Source: Spartobacteria bacterium
Lineage (GTDB): Bacteria; Verrucomicrobiota; Verrucomicrobiia; Chthoniobacterales; Chthoniobacteraceae
Direction: 5' to 3'
Length of the DNA: 12,345 bases
Assembly (NCBI GenBank): GCA_025350985.1
Contig: JANXWU010000130.1
Span: forward strand, 1 to 12,345
Shown here piece by piece: positions 7,400 to 12,345 of the stretch. The notes beneath the pieces are model-generated. The model ran no database searches, was not told the origin of the DNA, and saw nothing but the letters and a program-made list of their open reading frames with translations. A program made the translations under genes and the position numbers. Position 1 is the stretch's first letter, and every line of letters begins with the position of its first letter.

Positions 7400-7427
7400 G
7401 GTCTAAGCGCAATGCGGCGCGACGCAA
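7400..7427 (-). promoter_or_regulatory. Possible sigma-70-type promoter for the phosphate-binding/DCC/cyclase unit
   Basis: On the minus strand TTGCGT (7422-7427) is followed after 16 bases by TAGACC (7400-7405), which lies nine bases before the ATG of the PstS-like gene. It has the same TTG-spacer-TAG layout as the stronger candidates at 8390-8417 and 10318-10346. The match to consensus is weak, but the intrinsic terminator just upstream means the unit needs its own promoter. The predicted leader would be very short. Confidence 0.35.
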
Positions 7428-7459
7428 GCGGGAAGCCGAATGCGCCGAATGCGTTGCGC

Positions 7460-7497
7460 AAAAAAACCGCCCGCGGCAGCAAGCCGGGGGCGGTTTT
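7460..7497 (-). terminator. Intrinsic terminator of the rplM-rpsI operon
   Basis: Read on the minus strand, AAAACCGCCC (7488-7497) and GGGCGGTTTT (7463-7472) form a 10-base-pair GC-rich stem around a short loop, and the 3' arm runs into seven T residues. It lies about 18 bases after the rpsI stop, the expected place, and separates the ribosomal operon from the downstream PstS-like gene on the same strand. Confidence 0.88.
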
Positions 7498-7514
7498 GAA
7501 AAATAAAGCGTCGA

Positions 7515-7910
7515 TTAGCGCTTGGAGAACTGGAAGCGGCGGCGCGCACCGGGCTGGCCGGGCTTTTTGCGTTCCTTCATGCGCGGGTCGCGCGTGAGAA
7601 GGCCCTGCTCGCGGAGCGGTTTTCGCAACTCTTCGTTGCTCTGAAGCAGCGCGCGGGCAATCGCCAGACGCACCGCGCCCGCTTGCCCGGTGAGTCCGCC
7701 ACCGTGCGCGTTCACGCTCACGTCGAAAGCATTGACACTGTTGGCGACCTGGAGCGGCTGCAGGACAGCGCCTTGGAGATTCGTGGTCGGGAAATATTCC
7801 TCAAACGGCCGTCCGTTGATTTCGATCTTGCCGGTCCCCGGTGCGACGCGGACGCGGGCGACGGCGTCTTTGCGACGGCCAGTAGTGACGATTTCGGATG
7901 CGTGGCTCAT
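7515..7910 (-). CDS. rpsI: 30S ribosomal protein S9
   Basis: A 131-residue S9 of standard length. TTGRRKDAVARVRV near the start, the internal NAHGGGLTGQAGAVRLAIAR segment and the basic C-terminus ending FQFSKR are the hallmarks of the family; the C-terminal tail reaches the P-site tRNA in the 30S head. It follows rplM by 22 bases on the same strand, the usual L13-S9 pairing, and is followed by an intrinsic terminator. The bases before its ATG are A/T-rich (ACTTTTTATTTTA) and lack a Shine-Dalgarno, suggesting an S1-type or unstructured-leader initiation. Confidence 0.98.
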   Translation of the reverse strand: MSHASEIVTTGRRKDAVARVRVAPGTGKIEINGRPFEEYFPTTNLQGAVLQPLQVANSVNAFDVSVNAHGGGLTGQAGAVRLAIARALLQSNEELRKPLREQGLLTRDPRMKERKKPGQPGARRRFQFSKR

Positions 7911-7932
7911 TAAAATAAAAAGTGTCGGGTCG

Positions 7933-8364
7933 TTATTTCACCGTGGCAGGCTGCGGTTTTTGCGCCGCATGCGGATGTTCTCCACCGCGATAAACCTTGA
8001 GCTTAGTGATGATCTGGCGGCCCAGGCGGTTGTGCGGGATCATGCCTCGGACGGCGCGCTGGATGAGCAACTCGGGATGGCGTTCGCGGCGCGCTCCAAA
8101 CGTCTCTGACTTGTGTCCACCGACGTAGCCGGAAAAGCTCATGTATTCCTTTTGCACGTCCTTTTTGCCGGTCACACGGACTTGGTCGGCGTTGATGACC
8201 ACGACGAAATCGCCGGTGTCCACATGCGTCGTGACGATGGCTTTTTCCTTGCCGCGCAAAATTTTGGCCGCCTTGACCGCGACGCGGCCGAGAACCTGAT
8301 CCTTCGCGTCGATGATCCACCAGCGGCGATCGACTTCGTGTGCTTTTGCTGAAAACGTGCTCAT
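7933..8364 (-). CDS. rplM: 50S ribosomal protein L13
   Basis: A 143-residue L13, the usual size. Diagnostic stretches are WWIIDAKDQVLGRVAVKAAK near the N-terminus, the TGKKDVQKEYMSFSGYVGG region, and RAVRGMIPHNRLGRQIITKL followed by KVYRGGEHPHAAQKP at the C-terminus. It is an early-assembly large-subunit protein. First gene of the two-gene rplM-rpsI operon, with a good promoter 26 bases upstream. The start ATG (8362-8364) is preceded by CCGGGACTT, which has at most a weak Shine-Dalgarno. Confidence 0.98.
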   Translation of the reverse strand: MSTFSAKAHEVDRRWWIIDAKDQVLGRVAVKAAKILRGKEKAIVTTHVDTGDFVVVINADQVRVTGKKDVQKEYMSFSGYVGGHKSETFGARRERHPELLIQRAVRGMIPHNRLGRQIITKLKVYRGGEHPHAAQKPQPATVK

Positions 8365-8389
8365 AAGTCCCGGTTAAAAAAGAGCGGCC

Positions 8390-8417
8390 AAGCTAGTGAG
8401 CACGCAGGGGATGTCAA
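8390..8417 (-). promoter_or_regulatory. Promoter of the rplM-rpsI operon
   Basis: On the minus strand a perfect -35 box TTGACA (8412-8417) is followed after 16 bases by TAGCTT (8390-8395) as the -10 box. Transcription would start near 8383, giving a leader of about 20 bases that includes a short T-run. The perfect -35 and the position before a ribosomal operon support the call; the -10 box is degenerate. Confidence 0.65.
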
Positions 8418-8462
8418 ATGTTTTTCGGACGGCGGGCGGACAGAAATACGACGGGTCACTTT

Positions 8463-9125
8463 TCAAAAACTCCAGCCCGCCGCCCACGCCGCTCCCACGG
8501 CAAAAGCCGCGGCTGAACACGCGAACAGCAAGCCACGATAGGCTTTCCACGCGCTCGTGGCAAAACGCGCCGCCACCGCGCCGACGACGTACGAAAAGAA
8601 AATCATGGAGATCACGGTGCCGGCACCGAAGGCGAGCAAGTAGATGGCCGCGAGAAAATTCGACGGCAACGCCAGCGCGGGCAGGACACCGAGAAAATGC
8701 GAACTGCCGGCCAGCCCATGCAAAGTGCCGATGGCAAAGGCGGCATGGCCGTGCGCGTGCGGTGCGAGATGGTCACGCGTGGGATGCAGGTGAAAGTGTT
8801 CGTGCTGGGTGCAGCCGTGCGCGTGTTCGTGCGAGTGAATCTGCAAGGCTTTGCGCAACGTCCATGCGCCAATGCCAATCAACAGCGCGCCGACCATTCG
8901 GTCGCTCGATCGGGAAATCAAATCGACCGGGAGCAGCCCTCGCAGCAGCAAAGTCGCCAATCCCACCACGAGCACACCGGTGGAATGGCCGATGCCCCAG
9001 CGCAAACCGGCGCGCCAGGAAGCCTGCGGATTTTTCGCCGCCAGCGGAGCAATCGCAGCGAGATGGTCCGGTCCGGAAAGGACGTGGACCAGACCGGCGA
9101 AAAAACCCGCGAGCAATGAAAACAT
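8463..9125 (-). CDS. Nickel/cobalt transporter-like membrane protein (NicO/UreH type) with His-rich loop
   Basis: A 220-residue integral membrane protein with about six transmembrane segments. The N-terminal GLVHVLSGPDHLAAIAPLA (H14, D20, H21) and RWGIGHSTG (~43-50) match the small UreH/NicO-like proteins of the LysE/NicO superfamily, which move Ni2+ or Co2+. Between membrane segments lies a loop (~97-127) with 12 histidines (HSHEHAHG, QHEHFHLH, PHAHGH), a metal-binding feature common in divalent-metal transporters, and TLHGLAGSSHF follows. Direction of transport and metal are not shown; other LysE-superfamily substrates are possible. It lies upstream of rplM on the same strand but ends 98 bases before it, and rplM has its own promoter, so it is likely a separate unit. 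No urease, hydrogenase or cobalamin genes are in view. Confidence 0.78.
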   Translation of the reverse strand: MFSLLAGFFAGLVHVLSGPDHLAAIAPLAAKNPQASWRAGLRWGIGHSTGVLVVGLATLLLRGLLPVDLISRSSDRMVGALLIGIGAWTLRKALQIHSHEHAHGCTQHEHFHLHPTRDHLAPHAHGHAAFAIGTLHGLAGSSHFLGVLPALALPSNFLAAIYLLAFGAGTVISMIFFSYVVGAVAARFATSAWKAYRGLLFACSAAAFAVGAAWAAGWSF

Positions 9126-9246
9126 GCGCCAAGAGTATTCGAGAAAACGCGAAGAAAAAATGCGGAATTCGTGAAGCAGGGAAAGAAAAGTCCTCGGGGG
9201 CGTTGGGAGGCGCCGGGTTACCCCCTGGCTTTTGGGCGAATAGTCC

Positions 9247-9275
9247 TTGCCGGTTTCGGGAAACTCGCCTTCATT
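9247..9275 (+). promoter_or_regulatory. Possible promoter of tRNA-Pro
   Basis: TTGCCG (9247-9252) is followed after exactly 17 bases by TTCATT (9270-9275), with a GC-rich step and a T-run before the tRNA 5' end at 9289. The -35 box is identical to that before the deoxyhypusine-synthase-like gene. The -10 is only a 3/6 match, so the call rests mostly on spacing and place. Confidence 0.35.
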
Positions 9276-9288
9276 GTGCTCGGTTTTT

Positions 9289-9365
9289 CGGGCTGTGGCT
9301 CAGCTTGGTAGAGCGCCTGCCTCGGGTGCAGGAGGCCGCGGGTTCAAATCCCGCCAGCCCGACCA
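9289..9365 (+). tRNA. tRNA-Pro (anticodon CGG)
   Basis: A complete 77-base cloverleaf with encoded CCA. The acceptor arms CGGGCTG and CAGCCCG pair fully. The D arm is GCTC/GAGC around AGCTTGGTA. The anticodon stem CCTGC/GCAGG encloses the loop CTCGGGT, with anticodon CGG reading CCG proline codons. The variable loop is AGGCC, and the T arm GCGGG/CCCGC encloses TTCAAAT. The C1 start and A73 discriminator fit bacterial tRNA-Pro. Its last 22 bases overlap, on the other strand, the 3' end of the anti-sigma-like gene. Confidence 0.97.
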
Positions 9366-9637
9366 TTTCCTCCCAGTCGCGGAATTCCCATGCGGACGGT
9401 TTCCCCGCGCAGCGTGCCGTGAATGCGGTCGAGCAGTTTGGCGCGCGTGTCCGGGTGAGGTGCCTGCGGATGCAGGCTCAACGCGAACGCGGCGTTCAGC
9501 TTCCGGCATTCGCCGATGAAGTCCTCGCCTTTCTGACCGAACTCCCGGCGGGCGTCCTTAAACTCCGCCAACTCGTCCGCCTCCAGCGCCCCGACGACGT
9601 ACAGCCGCGCCACATTTTCAAATTCCTCAAAACTCAT
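9344..9637 (-). CDS. Short anti-sigma factor-like protein (RskA-type N-terminal domain only)
   Basis: A 97-residue protein starting MSFEEFENVARLYVVGALEADE, the helix typical of the N-terminal anti-sigma domain of RskA-like proteins (xLAxLYxxGALxxxE). A second helix (GECRKLNAAFALSL) and a proline-rich linker before TRAKLLDRI follow. It overlaps the end of the ECF sigma gene by 11 bases, as cognate sigma/anti-sigma pairs do, which supports the role. Full RskA proteins are about 230-260 residues with a transmembrane helix and an extracytoplasmic domain. Here the protein stops right after the linker, and its last seven codons and stop lie antisense in the tRNA-Pro gene. There is one cysteine and no HxxxCxxC zinc site. 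Either it is a soluble anti-sigma or the 3' part was lost at the tRNA. Confidence 0.72.
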   Translation of the reverse strand: MSFEEFENVARLYVVGALEADELAEFKDARREFGQKGEDFIGECRKLNAAFALSLHPQAPHPDTRAKLLDRIHGTLRGETVRMGIPRLGGNGRAGGI

Positions 9638-10250
9638 CTTTCAACGCTTTCAAAGTTTCAGTCATTTTTTTCAGGCCCAGCTCGAGCCGGGTTTTGATCG
9701 TCCCCAATGGAATATTCGTATGGGCGGCGATTTCGCGCTGACTCATTCCTTTGAAAAATGCGAGTTCGATCGCGTGCTGCTGCGGCTCGGGCAGCGCGCG
9801 AATCGCCGACCGAAGCACCGCGCTGCGATCATTTCGCTCGATGGCATCCTCGGTCACGTTGTGTGTCCACGCGTCCGGCTGCTGCTCGGGCGAATGCTGA
9901 AGCCGGTCTTCCGCGCGCGCGTAGGCGAGATATTTGCGCAGCCGGTCGATGGAGCGGCGGCGCGCGAGCGTGACGATCCAGCCCAGCGGCTTGCCTTTTT
10001 GCGCGGAGAAATTCTGCGCGTGATTCCAGATTTCGACAAAAATTTCCTGCAACAAATCGTCGGCGCCCGCCTCGTTGTGGAGCACCCGCATGATCAGCGC
10101 TTTCAGGATGCCGCCGTAGCGGTCGTAGAGGTCGGCTAGCGCCTGGGGATCGCGCTGCTGGATCGCCGCCATCAAGGCCTCGTCGGTTGGATCAAGCGGC
10201 GGGACGGCGACCGTGTCTCCGCCGTGATTGGTGGACGATTTTTTCGGCAT
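9627..10250 (-). CDS. ECF RNA polymerase sigma factor (SigK/RpoE-like)
   Basis: A 207-residue group 4 sigma factor. Region 2 spans ~41-106, with LYDRYGGILKALIMRVL, the DDLLQEIFVEIW core-binding helix, and GWIVTLARRRSIDRLRK for -10 recognition. Region 4 spans ~145-196, with ALPEPQQHAIELAFFKGMS and the HTH QREIAAHTNIPLGTIKTRL for -35 recognition. The anti-sigma-like partner starts inside its last codons (11-base overlap, ATGAGTTTTGA), so the two are co-expressed. The sequence and partner type suggest the SigK/RskA-like ECF group, but that is by resemblance. ATG at 10248-10250 is preferred over the further upstream start at 10337, whose extra residues are low-complexity and overlap the promoter of the divergent gene. 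No Shine-Dalgarno. Targets unknown. Confidence 0.92.
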   Translation of the reverse strand: MPKKSSTNHGGDTVAVPPLDPTDEALMAAIQQRDPQALADLYDRYGGILKALIMRVLHNEAGADDLLQEIFVEIWNHAQNFSAQKGKPLGWIVTLARRRSIDRLRKYLAYARAEDRLQHSPEQQPDAWTHNVTEDAIERNDRSAVLRSAIRALPEPQQHAIELAFFKGMSQREIAAHTNIPLGTIKTRLELGLKKMTETLKALKDEF

Positions 10251-10317
10251 AAAACGAGTCGCCGAGACTAACGGCGCGGGTGCGCCACCGCCAAGCAATT
10301 GTTCCCGCAGCTTTGGA

Positions 10318-10346
10318 TTGCCGCACCGCGCACGCACCGCTAGCGT
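10318..10346 (+). promoter_or_regulatory. Promoter of the deoxyhypusine-synthase-like gene, predicting a leaderless mRNA
   Basis: TTGCCG (10318-10323), a 17-base spacer and TAGCGT (10341-10346) precede the ATG at 10355 by only eight bases. Transcription normally starts about seven bases after the -10 box, which falls on or next to the ATG. The C-rich bases between (CCCGCCCC) contain no Shine-Dalgarno. Both facts fit leaderless translation. Confidence 0.5.
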
Positions 10347-10354
10347 CCCGCCCC

Positions 10355-11530
10355 ATGAGTTCGCTGAACAAAAAATTTCCCCGCCTGCTGCCCGAGTCGA
10401 TCAAGAAAAACATGCGGCTGACCGACCTGATCGACGGCACTTTCAAAGCCTACAACGCGGGCCGTCTCGCCGAAGCGTGCCGGCTTTTCACCGAAAAAAT
10501 GCTGGCGAAAAATGGCACCGTCGGCATGTCGCTTACCGGCGCGCTCACGCCCGCGGGATTGGGAAAAGCCGCGATCATCCCACTGATGAAAGCCGGCTTC
10601 GTCGATTGGATCATCTCGACCGGCGCAAACCTTTACCACGACCTGCATTTCGGGCTCGGCATGAGCCTTTATGCCGGCTCCCCATTTCTCGACGACGTGG
10701 ATTTGCGCCGCGACGGAATCATCCGCATTTACGACGTGCTCTTCGACTACGACGTGCTGCTCGACACCGATGCTTTTGTGCGGCAGGTGATCCAGCAGCC
10801 GGAGTTCCAGAAAACGATGAGCACCGATGAATTTCATCACCGGCTCGGGCGTTTTGTTTTCGAGCGCGAGCGGAAACTCGGGATCAAGGAAACGAGTGTG
10901 CTCAGCGCGGCTTACCAGCTCGGAGTGCCGATATTTACCAGCTCGCCGGGCGATTCGTCGATCGGCATGAACGTCGCGGCCATGGCGCTGCGCGATTCGA
11001 AACTGCTCATCGACGTGAACCGCGATGTGAACCAAACCGCGGCCATTGTTTACGACGCGAAAGCGCAAAAGCTCACGTCGAGCGTGTTCATCCTCGGCGG
11101 CGGCTCTCCGAAAAATTTCATGCTCCAAACCGAGCCGCAGATTCAGGAAGTGATGGGCATCGAGGAGCGCGGGCACGACTATTTTCTGCAATGCACCGAC
11201 GCGCGCCCCGACACCGGCGGACTCAGCGGCGCGACGCCTGCTGAAGCCGTGAGCTGGGGAAAAATCGATCCCGACACGCTGCCGGATTGCGTGGTCTGTT
11301 ACGCCGACTCGACGATCGCGCTGCCGCTCATTACCGCCTACGCGCTTTCCAAAGTGAAGCCGCGCAAACCGAAGCGGCTCTATGACCGCCGCGACGCAAT
11401 GCTCGAAGCCATTCGAGCGCAATATTTCAAGCACGGCAAAGTCGAGAAAATCCAGCACCGCACCGACCTGGACAAAGTCGCAAAAAAATACTCTGGCCGT
11501 TCTGTGCTCTTCGCGCGCGGGAAAAAATAG
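10355..11530 (+). CDS. Deoxyhypusine synthase-like protein (bacterial family)
   Basis: A 391-residue NAD-dependent deoxyhypusine/homospermidine-synthase-fold enzyme. [14 protein letters not shown] holds K303 at the position of the human DHS catalytic Lys329, with the neighbouring tryptophan (W301 for W327). The N-terminal [18 protein letters not shown] and [15 protein letters not shown] (~88-102) are typical of the bacterial branch. Bacteria of this kind lack eIF5A, so hypusine formation is not expected. By my alignment from memory the human spermidine-contacting EED in TAGGVEED is replaced by YHD, and the His after GGGxxKH by Phe, pointing to a different acceptor or polyamine reaction such as homospermidine-type transfer. 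ATG at 10355 is chosen because family similarity begins there; a start at 10280 would cross the promoter. It stands alone, divergent from the sigma gene. Physiological substrate unknown. Confidence 0.87.
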   Translation: MSSLNKKFPRLLPESIKKNMRLTDLIDGTFKAYNAGRLAEACRLFTEKMLAKNGTVGMSLTGALTPAGLGKAAIIPLMKAGFVDWIISTGANLYHDLHFGLGMSLYAGSPFLDDVDLRRDGIIRIYDVLFDYDVLLDTDAFVRQVIQQPEFQKTMSTDEFHHRLGRFVFERERKLGIKETSVLSAAYQLGVPIFTSSPGDSSIGMNVAAMALRDSKLLIDVNRDVNQTAAIVYDAKAQKLTSSVFILGGGSPKNFMLQTEPQIQEVMGIEERGHDYFLQCTDARPDTGGLSGATPAEAVSWGKIDPDTLPDCVVCYADSTIALPLITAYALSKVKPRKPKRLYDRRDAMLEAIRAQYFKHGKVEKIQHRTDLDKVAKKYSGRSVLFARGKK

Positions 11531-11540
11531 ACGGTGCTCG

Positions 11541-12345
11541 TTAGAGCGACGCGAGACAGTCGTCGAGCCAGTTGAGAAGCTGCGAGATCGTTTCGTCCGT
11601 CTCGTCGCCCATGTTGGAAATGCGGAACGTCTTGCCTTTCAGTTTCCCATAACCGCCGTCGATGACGCACCGATATTTCTCGCGCAGCGTCGCGTTGAAT
11701 TTTGCCACGTCGATGTCGCGATTGTTTTTCACGCACGTCAGCGATTTCGATCGGTAGCCTTCCGGCGCAAAAAACTCGAAGCCGTTCCGCCGCACCCAGT
11801 CGGCGACCAGCCCATTCAGCCGCGCATGGCGGGCGTGGCGCGTCTCGATGCCTTCGGCAAAAATGTCGTCCAGCTTCGATTCGAGCGCGTAGATGTGCGA
11901 GATGGTCGGCGTGCTCGGCGTCATGTCCTCGGCCTGATTTTTTTTGAACTCGAGGAAGTCAAAATAATAGCCGCGATCCTTCTGCTGCGCGGCGCGAGCG
12001 AAGGCGCGTTCGCTCGCCGAAAAAAGCGCGAGTCCCGGCGGCATGGCCAGCGCTTTTTGCGAGCCGGTGAGCAGGACGTCGAGGCCCAGTTCGTCCATCG
12101 GAATCGGCACGGCGCTGAATGACGAAACGCTATCGACGATGAGCATCACGTCGGGAAAATCGCGCACGACTGCCGCAATTTCCGCCAGTGGCGACATCAC
12201 GCCGGTCGAGGTTTCGTTGTGAATCAAAGTCACGGCGTCGAAGCCTCCGTGTTTTAATTTTTCCCGCACTTGCTCGCCGCGAATCGGCTGGCCCCATTCG
12301 ACTTGCAGCGCCTCCGCCTGCTTGCCGCAACGCTTGCTCACGTCG
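11541..12345 (-). CDS. Class V PLP-dependent aminotransferase, alanine/serine-glyoxylate type (5' part outside the window)
   Basis: The C-terminal 267 or so residues of a fold-type I, class V aminotransferase whose start lies beyond the right edge. The segment TLIHNETSTGVMSPLAEI, the PLP-nitrogen aspartate in LIVDSVSSFSAVPIPMDELG, and the Schiff-base lysine in LLTGSQKALAMPPGLAL (codon 12054-12056) are as expected. The family's KGKTFRISNMGDETDE stretch is near the C-terminus. These patterns fit the serine-glyoxylate/alanine-glyoxylate/PucG group; substrate preference cannot be read from the sequence. It converges on the deoxyhypusine-synthase-like gene with only ten bases between the stop codons and no hairpin, so the transcripts probably overlap. 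All catalytic residues in view are intact. Confidence 0.93.
   Translation of the reverse strand, partial: DVSKRCGKQAEALQVEWGQPIRGEQVREKLKHGGFDAVTLIHNETSTGVMSPLAEIAAVVRDFPDVMLIVDSVSSFSAVPIPMDELGLDVLLTGSQKALAMPPGLALFSASERAFARAAQQKDRGYYFDFLEFKKNQAEDMTPSTPTISHIYALESKLDDIFAEGIETRHARHARLNGLVADWVRRNGFEFFAPEGYRSKSLTCVKNNRDIDVAKFNATLREKYRCVIDGGYGKLKGKTFRISNMGDETDETISQLLNWLDDCLASL

Noticed and set aside
9180..9240. GC-rich hairpin between the transporter and tRNA as a terminator or riboswitch
   Set aside because: GGGGG/CCCCC can pair over a long loop, but there is no U-run and no recognisable aptamer core.
9247..9519. Plus-strand open frame containing AVAQLGRAPASGAGGRGFKS
   Set aside because: This is the familiar false protein produced by translating across a tRNA gene; the frame covers tRNA-Pro and the antisense of the anti-sigma-like gene.
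8396..9697. Plus-strand frame of 433 residues over the transporter, tRNA and anti-sigma region
   Set aside because: It spans the antisense of a recognisable membrane protein and a tRNA gene, and its product is Arg/Ser/Pro-rich without motifs.
10290..10310. GGAAC box upstream of the ECF sigma gene as an autoregulated ECF promoter
   Set aside because: GGAAC is present on the minus strand at 10301-10305, but no CGTC-like -10 lies at 16-17 bases; the nearest CGTT is about 27 bases away.

Overview
The window is GC-rich bacterial DNA, dense with genes on both strands. It most resembles a Verrucomicrobiota-type chromosome or a relative in the PVC group. The pointers are a very large FtsX/MacB-type permease of a kind common there, a secreted LamG/DUF1080-like protein, a divergent squalene-hopene-cyclase-like protein, a bacterial deoxyhypusine-synthase-like protein, and starts that mostly lack Shine-Dalgarno sequences. 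This placement is inferred from family resemblance; there is no 16S gene or database search behind it.

Layout. Positions 1-3963, plus strand: a large ABC permease that lacks its normal N-terminus, a secreted LamG-like protein and a 70-residue coiled-coil protein form one unit. The first ~90 bases read better as the helix-turn-helix of a regulator on the minus strand, so the left edge looks like a rearrangement or assembly junction. Positions 3964-4296: a gene-free gap between convergent units that holds nested inverted repeats of a dispersed-repeat type. Positions 4297-7390, minus strand: a tightly coupled three-gene unit of PstS-like phosphate-binding protein, DCC (DUF393) thiol-disulfide protein and squalene-hopene-cyclase-like protein, with both junctions being 4-base GTGA overlaps. 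Positions 7460-8417, minus strand: the rplM-rpsI operon with a promoter and an intrinsic terminator. Positions 8463-9125, minus strand: a histidine-rich Ni/Co transporter-like membrane protein. Positions 9289-9365, plus strand: tRNA-Pro(CGG). Positions 9344-10250, minus strand: an ECF sigma factor and an unusually short anti-sigma-like protein whose 3' end lies inside the tRNA gene. Positions 10355-11530, plus strand: the deoxyhypusine-synthase-like gene, with a -10 element so close to the ATG that the mRNA may be leaderless. Positions 11541-12345, minus strand: a class V aminotransferase running off the right edge.

How the parts work together. L13/S9 are housekeeping. The sigma/anti-sigma pair should be an envelope- or redox-responsive switch, but its targets are not visible. 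The permease needs an ATPase that is not in the window. The minus-strand cyclase unit is the best candidate for an uncharacterised pathway: two of its members act, or are likely to act, at or outside the cytoplasmic membrane, and the third is a class II terpene-cyclase fold with an intact acid motif but an altered pocket region. No CRISPR array, transposase, phage module or defence island is visible.
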